A model generated the notes under the pieces. That model worked only from the letters and a program-made list of their open reading frames with translations, searched no databases and was not told the DNA's origin. The position numbers and the translations under genes are program-made. From the NCBI GenBank assembly GCA_024277175.1, contig JAJRVT010000400.1, forward strand, positions 1 through 43,528: a stretch of DNA of 43,528 nt, written 5' to 3'. Positions 6,121-15,388 of this stretch are shown here, piece after piece. The first letter of the stretch is position 1. Every line of letters begins with the position of its first letter. The stretch is from Chloroflexota bacterium (GTDB taxonomy: Bacteria; Chloroflexota; Anaerolineae; Caldilineales; Caldilineaceae).

Positions 6121-8490
6121 TTATATCTGATCCATGATCTCTGCCAGCTCGGCCCGATATTGGGCGCGCGCCTCTTCGTAGACCGCAGGGTCGATCTCCC
6201 CGGCCTCCCTGGCGTCATCCAGTTCAGCCAACAGGAGCAACAGCTTCTGACGTCTCGTCTCCAGATCGTTCTCCGCCGGGACCGCAGGCGAAGGCCGCCG
6301 CGCCCGCGTCGCCGGATAGAGAAGCACGCCGGCCACCAGGACCAGCCCACCCAGGGCCAGGATCACCCAGCGCCACGCCGTCTGGTCCAGGCCGTTCTCC
6401 ATGAGATCGCCCAGGAAGTCGCCGCTGGGCAGACCGCCGCCGGCCGCAGCCTCTTCCTGGACGACCGGTTCCACAGCTTCCAGCTCAGAGAGGGCCAATT
6501 TCAATACATCGCCGGCTACAAAGTCTTCACCGTGCAGGCGGACAAAGGTCGAACCCCGGAATTCCACGGTCTCGGTCGGCGTCACCTGGTCGCTCTCCAG
6601 GATCACGCCCTGCTCGTTGACCAGCACATCGACCGACTTCGCATCCACAGGGAAGGGTAATTCGATGGTCAGCGCGCCCTCGGTGACTGGGATGTCGTAA
6701 AGGCCGTAGATGGCGAGTCCCTTCTCGCTGGGCATGACTGGCTCCGTGTCCGCATAGCCGCCGTCGATCTGAACGAATCGTTGGCCGTTCATGTCATTCT
6801 GGAAGACTACGTCCGTGGCCCCCGCCGGCAGTTGGAAGGCGAAGGTGCGCCCGTCCTGGCCAATGTAGGTGGCGTCGCCGTCGTTGCCGACAATGTAAGC
6901 GTGCATGACGCTGACCATTTTGGGCGTGAAGGTGAGCAGCAGTTGCATCTGGTCGATGTAGAGTGCGTCGTCGTCGCCGGTCGTGGCGTAGACCTTCACA
7001 TCTACAGTGCTCGTGGGCGCTTCTGCCGACAGGATAGTCGTCGCTTCGCCAAGGTAGCCGATCCCCTCGTAGATGACCTCGACGATATAGCGGAAGGCGG
7101 GGTCGACCGGCAGCCGGTCGAACGTATAGCGTCCCTCTTCGTCGGCGAAGGTGGCCAGGGTGAACAACTCCTCCGACTCGCCCTGCAACATGTGTAGCAG
7201 CACCTGGACATCGCCCTGGGGCGCGCCGCTCGTCACGTTGATCACCTGGCCGGTCTGCACGCCATCGCGCGTCGGCACCGGGAAGACGAAGGTGCGGGTG
7301 TAATCCAGCGCCCGCCATACGTTCTCCTCGTCGAGTTGGTCGAGATCCGCATGCTGCTCGCTGGCCGCGTACTTGGCCATCAGGTCAGCCTGGCTCTGTT
7401 GCAGCATAGCCTCCTGGTCGGTGAGGTCCGGCATGTCCGCGGGGGCGTCGGGACCGTCCCCCGCGCCGCGCTCGCCATGGCAGACGGCGCATGTTTCCAG
7501 ATAGACCGTTTCCCCCGCGCTCAGCTTCTCAGGCGAGACGCCCAGGGCCCAGATGTAGGCCACCGTATTCCAGATAGAGGCGTCGGTCAGGTCGTCCTCC
7601 CAGGCGGGCATCTCCTTATCCAGCCGGCCGTTTTTGATGACGTCGAAGGCCTCGGTCGGGACGAGGCCGCGCGCGGTCTCCGGGTCGGTGAAGTCCGCGG
7701 GCGGGAACGCCAGGTCGGCCGCGTCCGGGCCATCGCCCTGGCCGGTGAGGCCGTGGCAGGATTGGCACGCCCCGTCCCAGATGATGCGCCCGTTGGTGAT
7801 GGAAGGCGGCTCGTCCGGGGCGGGAGCCTGCGGCGGGGGCGCGGCCTGGGCTTTGGCGGGCAGGGCCAGGAGCAGCCCGGTCAGGAGCAGAAAAAGAAGC
7901 GCGCGGGCCAGGACGGCCTGCTTGTTGACGGCGGGTTCAATGGACATATCGGATTCATCCTTTGTGAGGGGGCTTTGCAGCGAGCGACCGCACGCGGTGC
8001 AGAAGAGATCGCCGATCTCGATGGCGCTTCCGCAGTGGGGGCAGAGGGGCGCGCCCGATTCTTCATCCACCGGGATCTGCTTCAGGCGCTCAATCTCCCG
8101 CTGCACATCCACTTGCAGGGCTTCGTCCGCCCCATTGCGCCGCTGCTCGCGCACCAGCGCGTCGATAGTCGCGGCCAACGCCGGATCGGGTTCGGTCTTC
8201 TGGTTTATGGCGTCGGTCAGTTCCTGCTGGATCCGGGCTGCGTTCAGTTTGGCCCTGGCCAGCAGGGTCTGGTAGTCGTCGTCCGCGAGCTTGCCCATCT
8301 CATGGTCGAACATCAGCTCCCGGATCGCGGCCAGCACGGCCCCATAGCGGGCCTGATGCTCCTCCACGCTTTGGGCTTGGGCCCGCGACCCGGAGCCGGT
8401 CTTTCGGCCTTGCCGCCACAGAGGATAGCTCACCAGGCCGATGCTGATGAGCACAAGCGCCACACTGATTGTCAAGGGTATCGGTTCCAT
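6121..8490 (-). CDS. Membrane fusion protein: zinc ribbon plus two cytochrome c domains
   Basis: A 789-residue protein. Residues 6-24 form a membrane segment. Residues 30-145 are helical, and a zinc ribbon follows with Cys150, 153, 164 and 167. A second hydrophobic segment at 193-212 resembles a signal anchor. Two class I cytochrome c domains follow, with CQSCH at 242-246 (candidate Met294 ligand) and CAVCH at 334-338. Next comes a carboxypeptidase-regulatory-like beta domain, another beta domain, a C-terminal membrane helix (TAWRWVILALGGLVLVAG) and a short cytoplasmic tail. The N-terminal part resembles CcmI-like proteins of cytochrome c maturation clusters, fitting its place downstream of ccmF, ccmH and ccmG. 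The internal Met182 just before the second hydrophobic segment could be a second start, giving a separate exported cytochrome. Its exact role is unknown. Confidence 0.8.
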   Translation of the reverse strand: MEPIPLTISVALVLISIGLVSYPLWRQGRKTGSGSRAQAQSVEEHQARYGAVLAAIRELMFDHEMGKLADDDYQTLLARAKLNAARIQQELTDAINQKTEPDPALAATIDALVREQRRNGADEALQVDVQREIERLKQIPVDEESGAPLCPHCGSAIEIGDLFCTACGRSLQSPLTKDESDMSIEPAVNKQAVLARALLFLLLTGLLLALPAKAQAAPPPQAPAPDEPPSITNGRIIWDGACQSCHGLTGQGDGPDAADLAFPPADFTDPETARGLVPTEAFDVIKNGRLDKEMPAWEDDLTDASIWNTVAYIWALGVSPEKLSAGETVYLETCAVCHGERGAGDGPDAPADMPDLTDQEAMLQQSQADLMAKYAASEQHADLDQLDEENVWRALDYTRTFVFPVPTRDGVQTGQVINVTSGAPQGDVQVLLHMLQGESEELFTLATFADEEGRYTFDRLPVDPAFRYIVEVIYEGIGYLGEATTILSAEAPTSTVDVKVYATTGDDDALYIDQMQLLLTFTPKMVSVMHAYIVGNDGDATYIGQDGRTFAFQLPAGATDVVFQNDMNGQRFVQIDGGYADTEPVMPSEKGLAIYGLYDIPVTEGALTIELPFPVDAKSVDVLVNEQGVILESDQVTPTETVEFRGSTFVRLHGEDFVAGDVLKLALSELEAVEPVVQEEAAAGGGLPSGDFLGDLMENGLDQTAWRWVILALGGLVLVAGVLLYPATRARRPSPAVPAENDLETRRQKLLLLLAELDDAREAGEIDPAVYEEARAQYRAELAEIMDQI

Positions 8491-8601
8491 GGGATCGTCT
8501 CTTCCATATATATAGCAATTAGCACTAACAATTAACGATGAGTGCGTCCTAAATGAGTTGGAGAGCGTCCTTGAGCATGAGATTGTGTACAAAGATCGTT
8601 C

Positions 8602-9993
8602 TCAATCTGCGGCGCAGGCGGTGACGCCGTTTTGAAGTAGCGGGAGATAGACGTGCTGACAGTGGTCGATGACCTCGACCTTCACCTCATACCAAGGCCA
8701 TCCCTGGTCGCTGAACCACTGAAAATCGCCCGGATTCGGTGTTGAATAGGCTTGCATGTCCAAACCGATCGTGTAGGCCCCCTGTCCAACATAGTCCGGC
8801 GTTTTGATGGGAACCACGGTGGTCGCCGCCTCTCCGGCCAGGGTAGGGACGATGAAAACAGGGTCCGTCGCTGTAGATTGGGTCGAACCACTGTTCCAGG
8901 AAGGACGGTAACCCAGGGCGAAGGCATGCTCCCCCCAATTGTAGACGCCTGTATTTTGCAACTGAACGGCAATGTAATGGGTCTGTCCCTTACACAGGAG
9001 GAGTGAGTCGGACGGGCTGGAAAAACCAAAGATATGGAGGGGAACCCAACGGCGGTTCGGCGTCAAAACATGATTGACCGCATTGGCGTCTCGAATGTGG
9101 ACGCCTGTGTAGTAATGGGTCAGAATTTGTTCTACCTTGTCCCATTGAGCACTCCAGAAATTTCCTAAGCCATTGATATCATTGGGATACTTTTCATCTC
9201 CCTCCGCAACTGGTCCCAGTGAAGAGGTGTGGCCAAAGCTCCACCGGCTTGCGCCTTTGGAAGACATGCCCCCCAAAGTGGCGCCATCCGGCACGCCATA
9301 GGCGGAACTGATGGGGTCATAAACACGCTTCAAGTAGGGTCGGTTACCTTCGATGGTGTATTCTGGATTGTCGGCTCCAAAGAGCGCCTCAATGGGATAT
9401 GTGTCGTTTGATTCGGTCATATAGCGCCGGTTCGCCGTAGCGTCTCGCACACGATCCTGTTGCACGCCGGTGAGACCAGTGTAGCGGTAGGGCAGAAAGA
9501 CTTGAAACTGGGTGGAATTGTTGATGGGACCATAGTCGTCGGAATAGAGAATGCGTTGATAGATGTAGATGCGGGAGGCAATAGCCTGCGCTTCTACGGA
9601 CGACAACGGTTTGTTGCCCTGACTCCCCTCAAGGTCTAATTCTTGAGGAACGACATCCCACAAATACGGATACGGGTACTGGGCATTGTCAGGGCCGTCC
9701 GTCCCGTCGATGCCAATGGTGATCGTGCTGGAGTGGAACGGATAAGCGCGGGCGGGATTGCCTTCATCGGCTGTGCAGCCGTATGACTGTGCAATCGCCT
9801 GGTCATCTTTCGTACATAGGACGGGCGGATCAGTGAGGGATCCACCCATTGATCGATCCAGTTGATATATAGTCAACGTAACATCATTTGGGGGGCTATA
9901 CTGAGCTTTTACTGGTCCTGGCTTCAATGCCAACAAAACTACAATTACGAACAAAACCGATGCGAAAGAAATTCGATAGCAATGCATGACCAT
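8602..9993 (-). CDS. Secreted SpoIID/LytB-like domain protein
   Basis: A 463-residue secreted protein with an N-terminal signal peptide ending near VKAQ. Several segments match the SpoIID pattern: DVVPQEL followed by SSVEAQAIASRIYIYQRI, then YLKRVYDP, a GHTSSLGP segment where SpoIID has GHGVGMSQ, and WDKVEQILTHYYTGVHIR near residue 290-310. SpoIID proteins are lytic transglycosylases acting on peptidoglycan. The Glu in VVPQEL corresponds to the usual catalytic position, but the GHG motif is altered, so activity is uncertain. The C-terminal part is a beta-rich domain ending in HVYLPLLQNG, a tail seen in secreted Chloroflexota proteins. The gene is AT-richer than the flanking ccm genes and looks like an insert. 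Starts at 9996 (GTG), 9993 and 9987 are possible; 9993 has AGGAAG 8 bases upstream. Confidence 0.65.
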   Translation of the reverse strand: MVMHCYRISFASVLFVIVVLLALKPGPVKAQYSPPNDVTLTIYQLDRSMGGSLTDPPVLCTKDDQAIAQSYGCTADEGNPARAYPFHSSTITIGIDGTDGPDNAQYPYPYLWDVVPQELDLEGSQGNKPLSSVEAQAIASRIYIYQRILYSDDYGPINNSTQFQVFLPYRYTGLTGVQQDRVRDATANRRYMTESNDTYPIEALFGADNPEYTIEGNRPYLKRVYDPISSAYGVPDGATLGGMSSKGASRWSFGHTSSLGPVAEGDEKYPNDINGLGNFWSAQWDKVEQILTHYYTGVHIRDANAVNHVLTPNRRWVPLHIFGFSSPSDSLLLCKGQTHYIAVQLQNTGVYNWGEHAFALGYRPSWNSGSTQSTATDPVFIVPTLAGEAATTVVPIKTPDYVGQGAYTIGLDMQAYSTPNPGDFQWFSDQGWPWYEVKVEVIDHCQHVYLPLLQNGVTACAAD

Positions 9994-10007
9994 CACCCTA
10001 TCTTCCT

Positions 10008-11750
10008 TTATTGGTTAGAGTTCACTTGGCTTATGCAGGTGCGATAGATGTCAAGGTTAAAGCCATCTGCACGAAGATATTGACAATGAAAAACGAAACG
10101 CGTTCCGTCGGGTGACCATTCCCCGCGAGCAGCTTCATGCTCGGGCAGAATCCATCGGTACTCGCCACTATGAATATTGAATAGATACAAGCCATTGTTA
10201 TTATAACCATTGAACTTCGGCGTTTCTGCCTTCCCTGATATCATAACAACTTGGTTGTTCGACGCCCAAGAGAGGTGATTGATGGCATTGCCAAGAGAGT
10301 ACTGAATCGCATCACCGGTATAGGTATCCAAAATCAATACCAGATTGAATGGCCCATGCGTATTTGCATAAAGAGGGGATCCAGAATTTTTAATCAAGAG
10401 ATACCTTCCGTTGGGTGACCAACTGGCTTTGTGGATATATCTATAGCGATTTGACAAAGCCGCCATATCGATCTCGCAGCCACTGTCGGTGGTCAATTCA
10501 TAGAGGAATAACCAGACGCCGTCCTGGAAGAGGATTTTATCGCCATCAGGATGCCAGAGCGGAGTAAAAGGACGCATGGGATAGAGAGGTCCTTTCTCAT
10601 ACCGCCAGTTGGCTAGATCGATGGGCAGGGAGCGTAATCTTTTGGTCTCCTGGTTCCAGATGAGCGGCTGAGTTCCCCCAGGCAGCGACATGAAGACGAG
10701 TTCCTTCCCATTCGGCGAGATGTCAAAGGCGTTTCTCCCTCTAGTTCCGTTGCCAGATAGACGACGCTCTCCGGGTGGATCAAAAGAACGGACCCAGAAA
10801 CCCGGATTAGTTTCACGATTGAGTGAGCCTAATTCAAGCCATGCAACGGTCTGATCTTCGACTAACCATCTCGCACTGCCGATGGACTGATCTGGTTCTG
10901 TCAATCTTGTTGATTCGGCCGTCAACGTGTTGATCAATTCGATAGCACTTCCTCTGCCGGTATGGCGCTCGATCAGCAACGTCTCATTGTCGGGCAGCCA
11001 CTGACTGATTTCAATCGGCGCAGTGTTGGTGATCACGACCTGTGGCTCGGAAAAAGTGTAGGCGTCCAGCGGGATGACCGGCTCATCGGCGGGAATGCCA
11101 CCCGGCGGCGGGGCGAAGACGCATGGTGGCGCAATCGGCTCGGTGGGCAGCGCATAGCCCTCTGGGGTTGGCGTCGGTGTGGGCAGAGGGCTGAAGGGAG
11201 GCGTCGTTCTGTTGCAGCCAACGTCGTCCAGCGTCACATGGAAGATCGTGCGTTCCCTGCCCGCCTTCATTTGCACTTGAAAGGGCCTATCGGGATCGAA
11301 ATCGGTCACAGTAATGGTGAACGTCTCTTGCACGCCCTGACTGAAACCGTCGAACTCGCTCTCGAATTTGATACTGGCGAAGGCGGGGGCGCCATGACGG
11401 TTGGTCCATTCCACACGGTAGTCGCCAAGCGAGCCGCTGACCGTTGCGTCATCGGCCGGCGCCACCGGCGTCCAATCGCCGAGACCGAAGGCCACGTAGC
11501 CCATGTCCTTCTGATTGGCGTTGGTCACTTGATAGGTGATGGCGGTTGCCCCCACCCCGTCGGTCACATAGCCGACGACTTCCAGCGTGAGCCCGTCAAG
11601 GGTCTCTTCGAAGCAGGTGGCCGGCGGAGGCGGAAGCGGCGATTGGAAGCGGAAGGTCGCTTGCAAGGATCCCTGCCATACCAGAATGAAGAGTAGTGCG
11701 GCTACGCCTGTCAGTGCGAAACCAATCATTCGGGAACGAGTTTTTTGCAT
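10008..11750 (-). CDS. Secreted TolB-like beta-propeller protein
   Basis: A 580-residue protein. It starts with a signal peptide (MIGFALTGVAALLFILVW) and a beta-sandwich region to about residue 180. A proline and threonine-rich linker (PLPTPTPTP) follows, then a beta-propeller of TolB/WD40-like blades from about residue 220. Blade signatures are FDISPNGKELVF, PLWHPDGDKILF, ASWSPNGRYLLI and GEWSPDGTRFVFH. Such propellers usually bind proteins or ligands; no catalytic residues are evident. It lies between the ResA-type gene and the SpoIID-like gene, both on the same strand, and shares their AT-richer composition. Two adjacent ATGs occur; the second (11750) has GGAGG at better spacing. A role in cytochrome maturation is not supported by sequence. 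Confidence 0.75.
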   Translation of the reverse strand: MQKTRSRMIGFALTGVAALLFILVWQGSLQATFRFQSPLPPPPATCFEETLDGLTLEVVGYVTDGVGATAITYQVTNANQKDMGYVAFGLGDWTPVAPADDATVSGSLGDYRVEWTNRHGAPAFASIKFESEFDGFSQGVQETFTITVTDFDPDRPFQVQMKAGRERTIFHVTLDDVGCNRTTPPFSPLPTPTPTPEGYALPTEPIAPPCVFAPPPGGIPADEPVIPLDAYTFSEPQVVITNTAPIEISQWLPDNETLLIERHTGRGSAIELINTLTAESTRLTEPDQSIGSARWLVEDQTVAWLELGSLNRETNPGFWVRSFDPPGERRLSGNGTRGRNAFDISPNGKELVFMSLPGGTQPLIWNQETKRLRSLPIDLANWRYEKGPLYPMRPFTPLWHPDGDKILFQDGVWLFLYELTTDSGCEIDMAALSNRYRYIHKASWSPNGRYLLIKNSGSPLYANTHGPFNLVLILDTYTGDAIQYSLGNAINHLSWASNNQVVMISGKAETPKFNGYNNNGLYLFNIHSGEYRWILPEHEAARGEWSPDGTRFVFHCQYLRADGFNLDIYRTCISQVNSNQ

Positions 11751-11841
11751 CATTGCCTCCTGGGGCAAGATCAAATGCTATAACACTCTCTAGCCTGCAA
11801 CGGGATGGCCAAGGTGACTGGTTCCCTTCTGTGCAAAAATC

Positions 11842-12504
11842 TCAATCTTCCGTCGTTGTCAGATCGTTCAACAGCCGATACAGTTCTTCCTTCTCGATGG
11901 GCCCGATCTGGATGTGGGCGATCTTGCCCGCTTTGTCGATGAAATAGGTCTCCGGCACGCCGCGGATGGCGTACGCGCGCGAGATCACGCTGCCCATGTC
12001 CGGGCCGGAGGGGTAGGTGATGTCATGCTCGGCCATGTAGGCCAGCCCCTTCTTGTCGGTGTCCAGATAGTCCACCCCCAGGAAGACCACCCCCCGGTCC
12101 TGATAATCCCGCCAGGCTTGCTCCAGCAGGGCCGCCTCCTTGGCGCACTCCACGCACCAGCTTGCCCAGAAGTTGACCACCACCACCTGCCCGCCCAGGT
12201 CCGACAGCGCCACCTGCTCCTGTTCGAACGGGTCGAAGAGAGTCAGGGTGAACTCTGGAGCCGGGTCGCCCGTGGCCAGGACCGGATCGCCGCCCAGGAG
12301 ATTGACCGCCATCACGCCGAGCAGGACCAGCAGGAAAAGAGTGCCCCCAATCAGGGTCACGGTCCGACCCAGGGAAGCCTTGTCCACAGCCTCAGAGGAG
12401 GGTTCCTCTGCCGCATTCCGGGATTCGGCCACAAGACGCGTTGCAACAGGAGAGGGCTGGGCCGAATCCTGAAACGCCTTTTTCGTCATCGTCTGCTCAG
12501 TCAT
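11842..12504 (-). CDS. CcmG/ResA-type thiol-disulfide oxidoreductase
   Basis: A 220-residue protein with a cytoplasmic N-terminal tail, one membrane helix at about 48-68 and an extracytoplasmic TlpA-like thioredoxin domain. The active site is WCVEC with Cys117 and Cys120 within NFWASWCVEC. PAPEFTLTLFD and a cis-proline region RGVPETYFID are typical of CcmG and ResA. These proteins reduce apocytochrome c cysteines or CcmH before heme attachment. The start ATG overlaps the last codons of ccmH (12497-12504), indicating translational coupling. It is the last recognisable maturation gene before the two inserted secreted-protein genes. Confidence 0.88.
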   Translation of the reverse strand: MTEQTMTKKAFQDSAQPSPVATRLVAESRNAAEEPSSEAVDKASLGRTVTLIGGTLFLLVLLGVMAVNLLGGDPVLATGDPAPEFTLTLFDPFEQEQVALSDLGGQVVVVNFWASWCVECAKEAALLEQAWRDYQDRGVVFLGVDYLDTDKKGLAYMAEHDITYPSGPDMGSVISRAYAIRGVPETYFIDKAGKIAHIQIGPIEKEELYRLLNDLTTTED

Positions 12505-12997
12505 CGATCAACATCTCCATATCCCGGCTGACCTGCTCCAGGTGTACGCGGTCGACCGTCGCACCTGGGGGCGCAGTCGCGTGCTGCGCGTTTCCGGCGG
12601 GCTGGCGGGTCCAGCCGCGTAGGGTGCGCCAGAGCCAGACGCCGCCCACCGCCAGCACAGCCAGGGGCAACAGCCACAGGAGCAGGGTGTAGCCCTGCTT
12701 GGGTGGGTTTTGCAGGACATAGGTCCCGTAGCGGGTGGCGAAGAGGTCCAGGATCTCTTCCTTGCTGCGTCCTTCGGCCACCAGATCGCCGATCTCTTCC
12801 TTCCACTGGATACAGGTCTCGGTGCGGCAGTCGGCCAGGTTGATGCCGCTGCACGTGGGGCAGTTCAGCTCTTCAGCCACTTCGATGACCCGGTCCATGT
12901 TTTCGTTGTCGATGGCTCCGCTGTCCTGGGCGGCCGCGGCTGCGAAGAAGACCAGGAGGAGAGCGAGCGCCAGCGCGGTCGCCAGTAGGTCACGCAT
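12497..12997 (-). CDS. ccmH: CcmH-type cytochrome c maturation thiol protein
   Basis: A 166-residue protein with a signal peptide (residues 4-23), a CcmH domain containing LNCPTC (Cys46 and Cys49, normally LRCxxC), two extra cysteines at 57 and 62, the EEILDLFATRYGTYVLQNPP segment, a membrane helix and a cytoplasmic tail. CcmH keeps apocytochrome cysteines reduced for the CcmF heme ligation step. The start ATG at 12995-12997 lies inside the first of three 87-bp repeats, with AAGG directly adjacent. The reading frame stays open upstream through all three repeats to 13258, adding three copies of a 29-residue unit. Initiation at 12997 is favoured because the signal peptide follows immediately. 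Confidence 0.85.
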   Translation of the reverse strand: MRDLLATALALALLLVFFAAAAAQDSGAIDNENMDRVIEVAEELNCPTCSGINLADCRTETCIQWKEEIGDLVAEGRSKEEILDLFATRYGTYVLQNPPKQGYTLLLWLLPLAVLAVGGVWLWRTLRGWTRQPAGNAQHATAPPGATVDRVHLEQVSRDMEMLIDD

Positions 12998-13222
12998 CCT
13001 TGCGTGACTGTGTGCGCGGCGTGCGACGTCGGGCAGGGATGCCCGATCTACGAATCCAGGCGTCGGTTGCCGTAGGTCACGCATCCTTGCGTGACTTGCT
13101 CGGCGTGCGCGATCGTCGGGCAGGGATGCCCGACCTACGAATTTGGGCGTCGGTTGCCGTAGGTCACGCATCCTTGCGTGACTTGCTCGGCGTGCGACGT
13201 CGGGCAGGGATGCCCGACCTAC
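12985..13222. repeat. Three tandem 87-bp repeats of paired hairpins
   Basis: Units occupy 12985-13051, 13072-13138 and 13159-13222, with near-identical 20-base spacers, giving an 87-bp period. Each unit has a GTCACGCA/TGCGTGAC hairpin and a GTCGGGCA/TGCCCGAC hairpin enclosed by outer arms GTAGGTC/GACCTAC. They resemble REP-type palindromic elements. Because 87 is a multiple of three, the frame through them stays open into ccmH. Confidence 0.93.
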
Positions 13223-13316
13223 GAACCGATGGTCCATTCGCGTTTTCATGGATTTCAACCCTCCAGACCTTCCTGGAAGCTGCCAGCTTCCAGGAAGGTT
13301 GAATCGGCACGTTCAG
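12998..13316. other. ccmF-ccmH intergenic region filled by repeats
   Basis: This 319-base gap consists almost wholly of the three 87-bp repeat units and the near-perfect palindrome at 13267-13299. No independent gene is seen. A ccmE gene, often present in such clusters, is absent here. Confidence 0.75.
13267..13299. repeat. Palindrome just after ccmF
   Basis: The arms ACCTTCCTGGAAGCTG (13267-13282) and its complement (13284-13299) are separated by one base. It begins 18 bases beyond the ccmF stop codon and could form a strong messenger-end hairpin. The flanking word GATTTCAACC links it to the napD leader repeat. Confidence 0.88.
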
Positions 13317-15335
13317 CTACCCCGCAGGCACGGCTCCATCGGGCGCGCCGACGCCGGCCGCGACCCGTCTACGCCGCTCCTGGGGCATTGGCCAGACCGC
13401 GATCACGGTGCCGAAGATAAAGAGTAAGCCGCCGATCCAGAGCCAGTTGATCAGCGGGTTGACGTAGACGACCAAGGTCGCGCTTTCACCCGATCTTTCC
13501 CAACCGGCCAGGATCACGTAGAGATCGCCCAGCAGGGTGCGATGCTTGGCCGGGATGGTCACCTGTTGCTGCTGGGCGATAAAATATTCGCGCTTGGCGA
13601 TGAGCTCGCCGCCGTCCCGGCCGTTGTGGCTCACGCCCAGCACAGCCTCGGTCACCAGGCGATCGTCCACGCTTTCGCCCTCTCGCAGGCCGAGGTAGGT
13701 GAGTTCATATTCGCCCGTGATGTTGCTGGCGATGACCAGGCTCTCGCCAATGGCCAGGGTGCGCTGGGTCTTCACCTGGTAGACCCGGCTGCCGATGACG
13801 CCGATGGCGGCCAGAATCACGCCCAAGTGGATGAGATAGCCTCCATAGCGGCGGTGGTTGCGGTCGGCCAGCCGCCAGAGCGCGATGGGATAGCTTTCGC
13901 CGCGCAGGCGACGGCGGGCGCGCGTTCCCCGCCAGTATTCGTTCAGGGTCACGGCCAGGGAGAACGCACACAGCCCGAAGCCCAGCACCGCGCCAACAGA
14001 CTTCAGCCCCACGCCGAAGTAGAGGATCAACGCGGTGGCCAGACCGATGACCGCGGGCCAGAGCAGGGAGCGGCCCAGCTTGCCCAGCGACGCCTTGCGC
14101 CAGGGGATCAGGGGGATGACGCCCATGAGCAGGATCAGGCCGGCCCAGAGGGGCGCGGTGGACTGTTCGAAGAAGGGCGGTCCCACCACCATCTTGACGC
14201 CCATGAGCGCCTCGGAAAAGAGGGGGAAATGGGTTCCCCACCAGACGACCACAGCCAGCCCCATGAAGATCAGGTTGTTGACCATGAAGAAGGACTCCCG
14301 GGAGAGGAGAGAGTCTATCTGGTTGGCCGAGCGCAGGTCGTGCCAGCGGTGGATGAAAAAGTAGAAAGAGAGGGCGAACATGACCGCGATGAAGCCCAGG
14401 AAGAGGGGGCCGATGGCGCTCTGGGAGAAGCTGTGCACCGACGAGAGCACGCCGGATCGGGTCAGGAAAGTGCCCTCGATGACCAGGGCGAAGGTCAGGA
14501 TGATGAGGGCCATATTCCAGCGCTTGAGCATCCCCCGGCTCTCCTGCATCATGACTGAGTGGAGATAGGCGGTGCCCACCAGCCACGGAATAAGCGACGC
14601 ATTCTCCACCGGGTCCCAGCCCCAGTAACCGCCCCACCCCAGCACGTCATAGGCCCACCAGCCGCCGAGCAGCAGCCCCAGGCTGAGGAAGATCCAGGCG
14701 GTCAGGGTCCAGCGCCGGGTGGCGCGAATCCACATGTGATCGGTGCGGCGGGTGAAGAGCGCGGCCATGGCGAAGGCGTAGGGGATGACGAAGGCCACGA
14801 AGCCGATGTAGAGCAGCGGGGGGTGGATGGCCATGCCGAAGTGGCGCAGCAGGGGGTTGAGGCCGCGCCCGTCCGGTGGAATGCCGGCCAACTGCTCGAA
14901 TGGGTTGGCGACGAAGACCGTCAGTCCGACGAAAAAGGCGATGGTGACATGGGTGATCGCGATCACATAGGGAGCCAGCGCGCGCAAGGACCCCCACTTC
15001 TTGAGCAAGGCCAGGGTGGCGAAGAGGGACATGAGCCATGACCAGAAGAGGAGGGAACCCGACTGGCCGCCCCAGAGCGCGGTCACCCGGTAGAAGAGGG
15101 GCGCGGCCCGGTTGCTGACCTCGAAGACGTACTTGGTCTGATAGTCGCCGCTGGCCAGGAGATAGACCAGGACGCCGACGGCCAGGGTCAACATGCCGAC
15201 GACGCCAAAGGCGGCGTTTCGCGCGCTGGCGATCAGTTCGGGCATCCGCCGGCGTGCGCCGACCGCCGCGGCCGCGGCGGCGTAGACCGCCAATGCGAAG
15301 GCCAACGACATGGCTACATAGCCGATATCAGCCAT
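13317..15335 (-). CDS. ccmF: CcmF heme lyase of cytochrome c maturation
   Basis: A 672-residue polytopic membrane protein of the CcmF family. The tryptophan-rich heme-handling motif WAYDVLGWGGYWGWDP lies at about residue 227-242, followed by VENASLIPWL. Conserved HFGMAIHPPLLYIGF near 165-179 contains candidate heme-ligand histidines. CcmF joins heme to apocytochrome c outside the membrane in System I, working with CcmH and CcmG, both encoded next. The ATG at 15335 has a strong GGAGGGAGG site about 7 bases upstream. The open frame extends further upstream into a repeat, but that part has no signal. It supplies the maturation needed by the many cytochromes in this window. Confidence 0.93.
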   Translation of the reverse strand: MADIGYVAMSLAFALAVYAAAAAAVGARRRMPELIASARNAAFGVVGMLTLAVGVLVYLLASGDYQTKYVFEVSNRAAPLFYRVTALWGGQSGSLLFWSWLMSLFATLALLKKWGSLRALAPYVIAITHVTIAFFVGLTVFVANPFEQLAGIPPDGRGLNPLLRHFGMAIHPPLLYIGFVAFVIPYAFAMAALFTRRTDHMWIRATRRWTLTAWIFLSLGLLLGGWWAYDVLGWGGYWGWDPVENASLIPWLVGTAYLHSVMMQESRGMLKRWNMALIILTFALVIEGTFLTRSGVLSSVHSFSQSAIGPLFLGFIAVMFALSFYFFIHRWHDLRSANQIDSLLSRESFFMVNNLIFMGLAVVVWWGTHFPLFSEALMGVKMVVGPPFFEQSTAPLWAGLILLMGVIPLIPWRKASLGKLGRSLLWPAVIGLATALILYFGVGLKSVGAVLGFGLCAFSLAVTLNEYWRGTRARRRLRGESYPIALWRLADRNHRRYGGYLIHLGVILAAIGVIGSRVYQVKTQRTLAIGESLVIASNITGEYELTYLGLREGESVDDRLVTEAVLGVSHNGRDGGELIAKREYFIAQQQQVTIPAKHRTLLGDLYVILAGWERSGESATLVVYVNPLINWLWIGGLLFIFGTVIAVWPMPQERRRRVAAGVGAPDGAVPAG

Positions 15336-15388
15336 TTCACGCCTCCCTCCGTAGGTGGTGAACCATCCGTGTCTATCCGGCCAGGATT

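Noticed and set aside
12985..13222. Possible small CRISPR array
   Set aside because: The spacers are nearly identical to each other, the repeats contain two hairpins each, and no cas genes are nearby.
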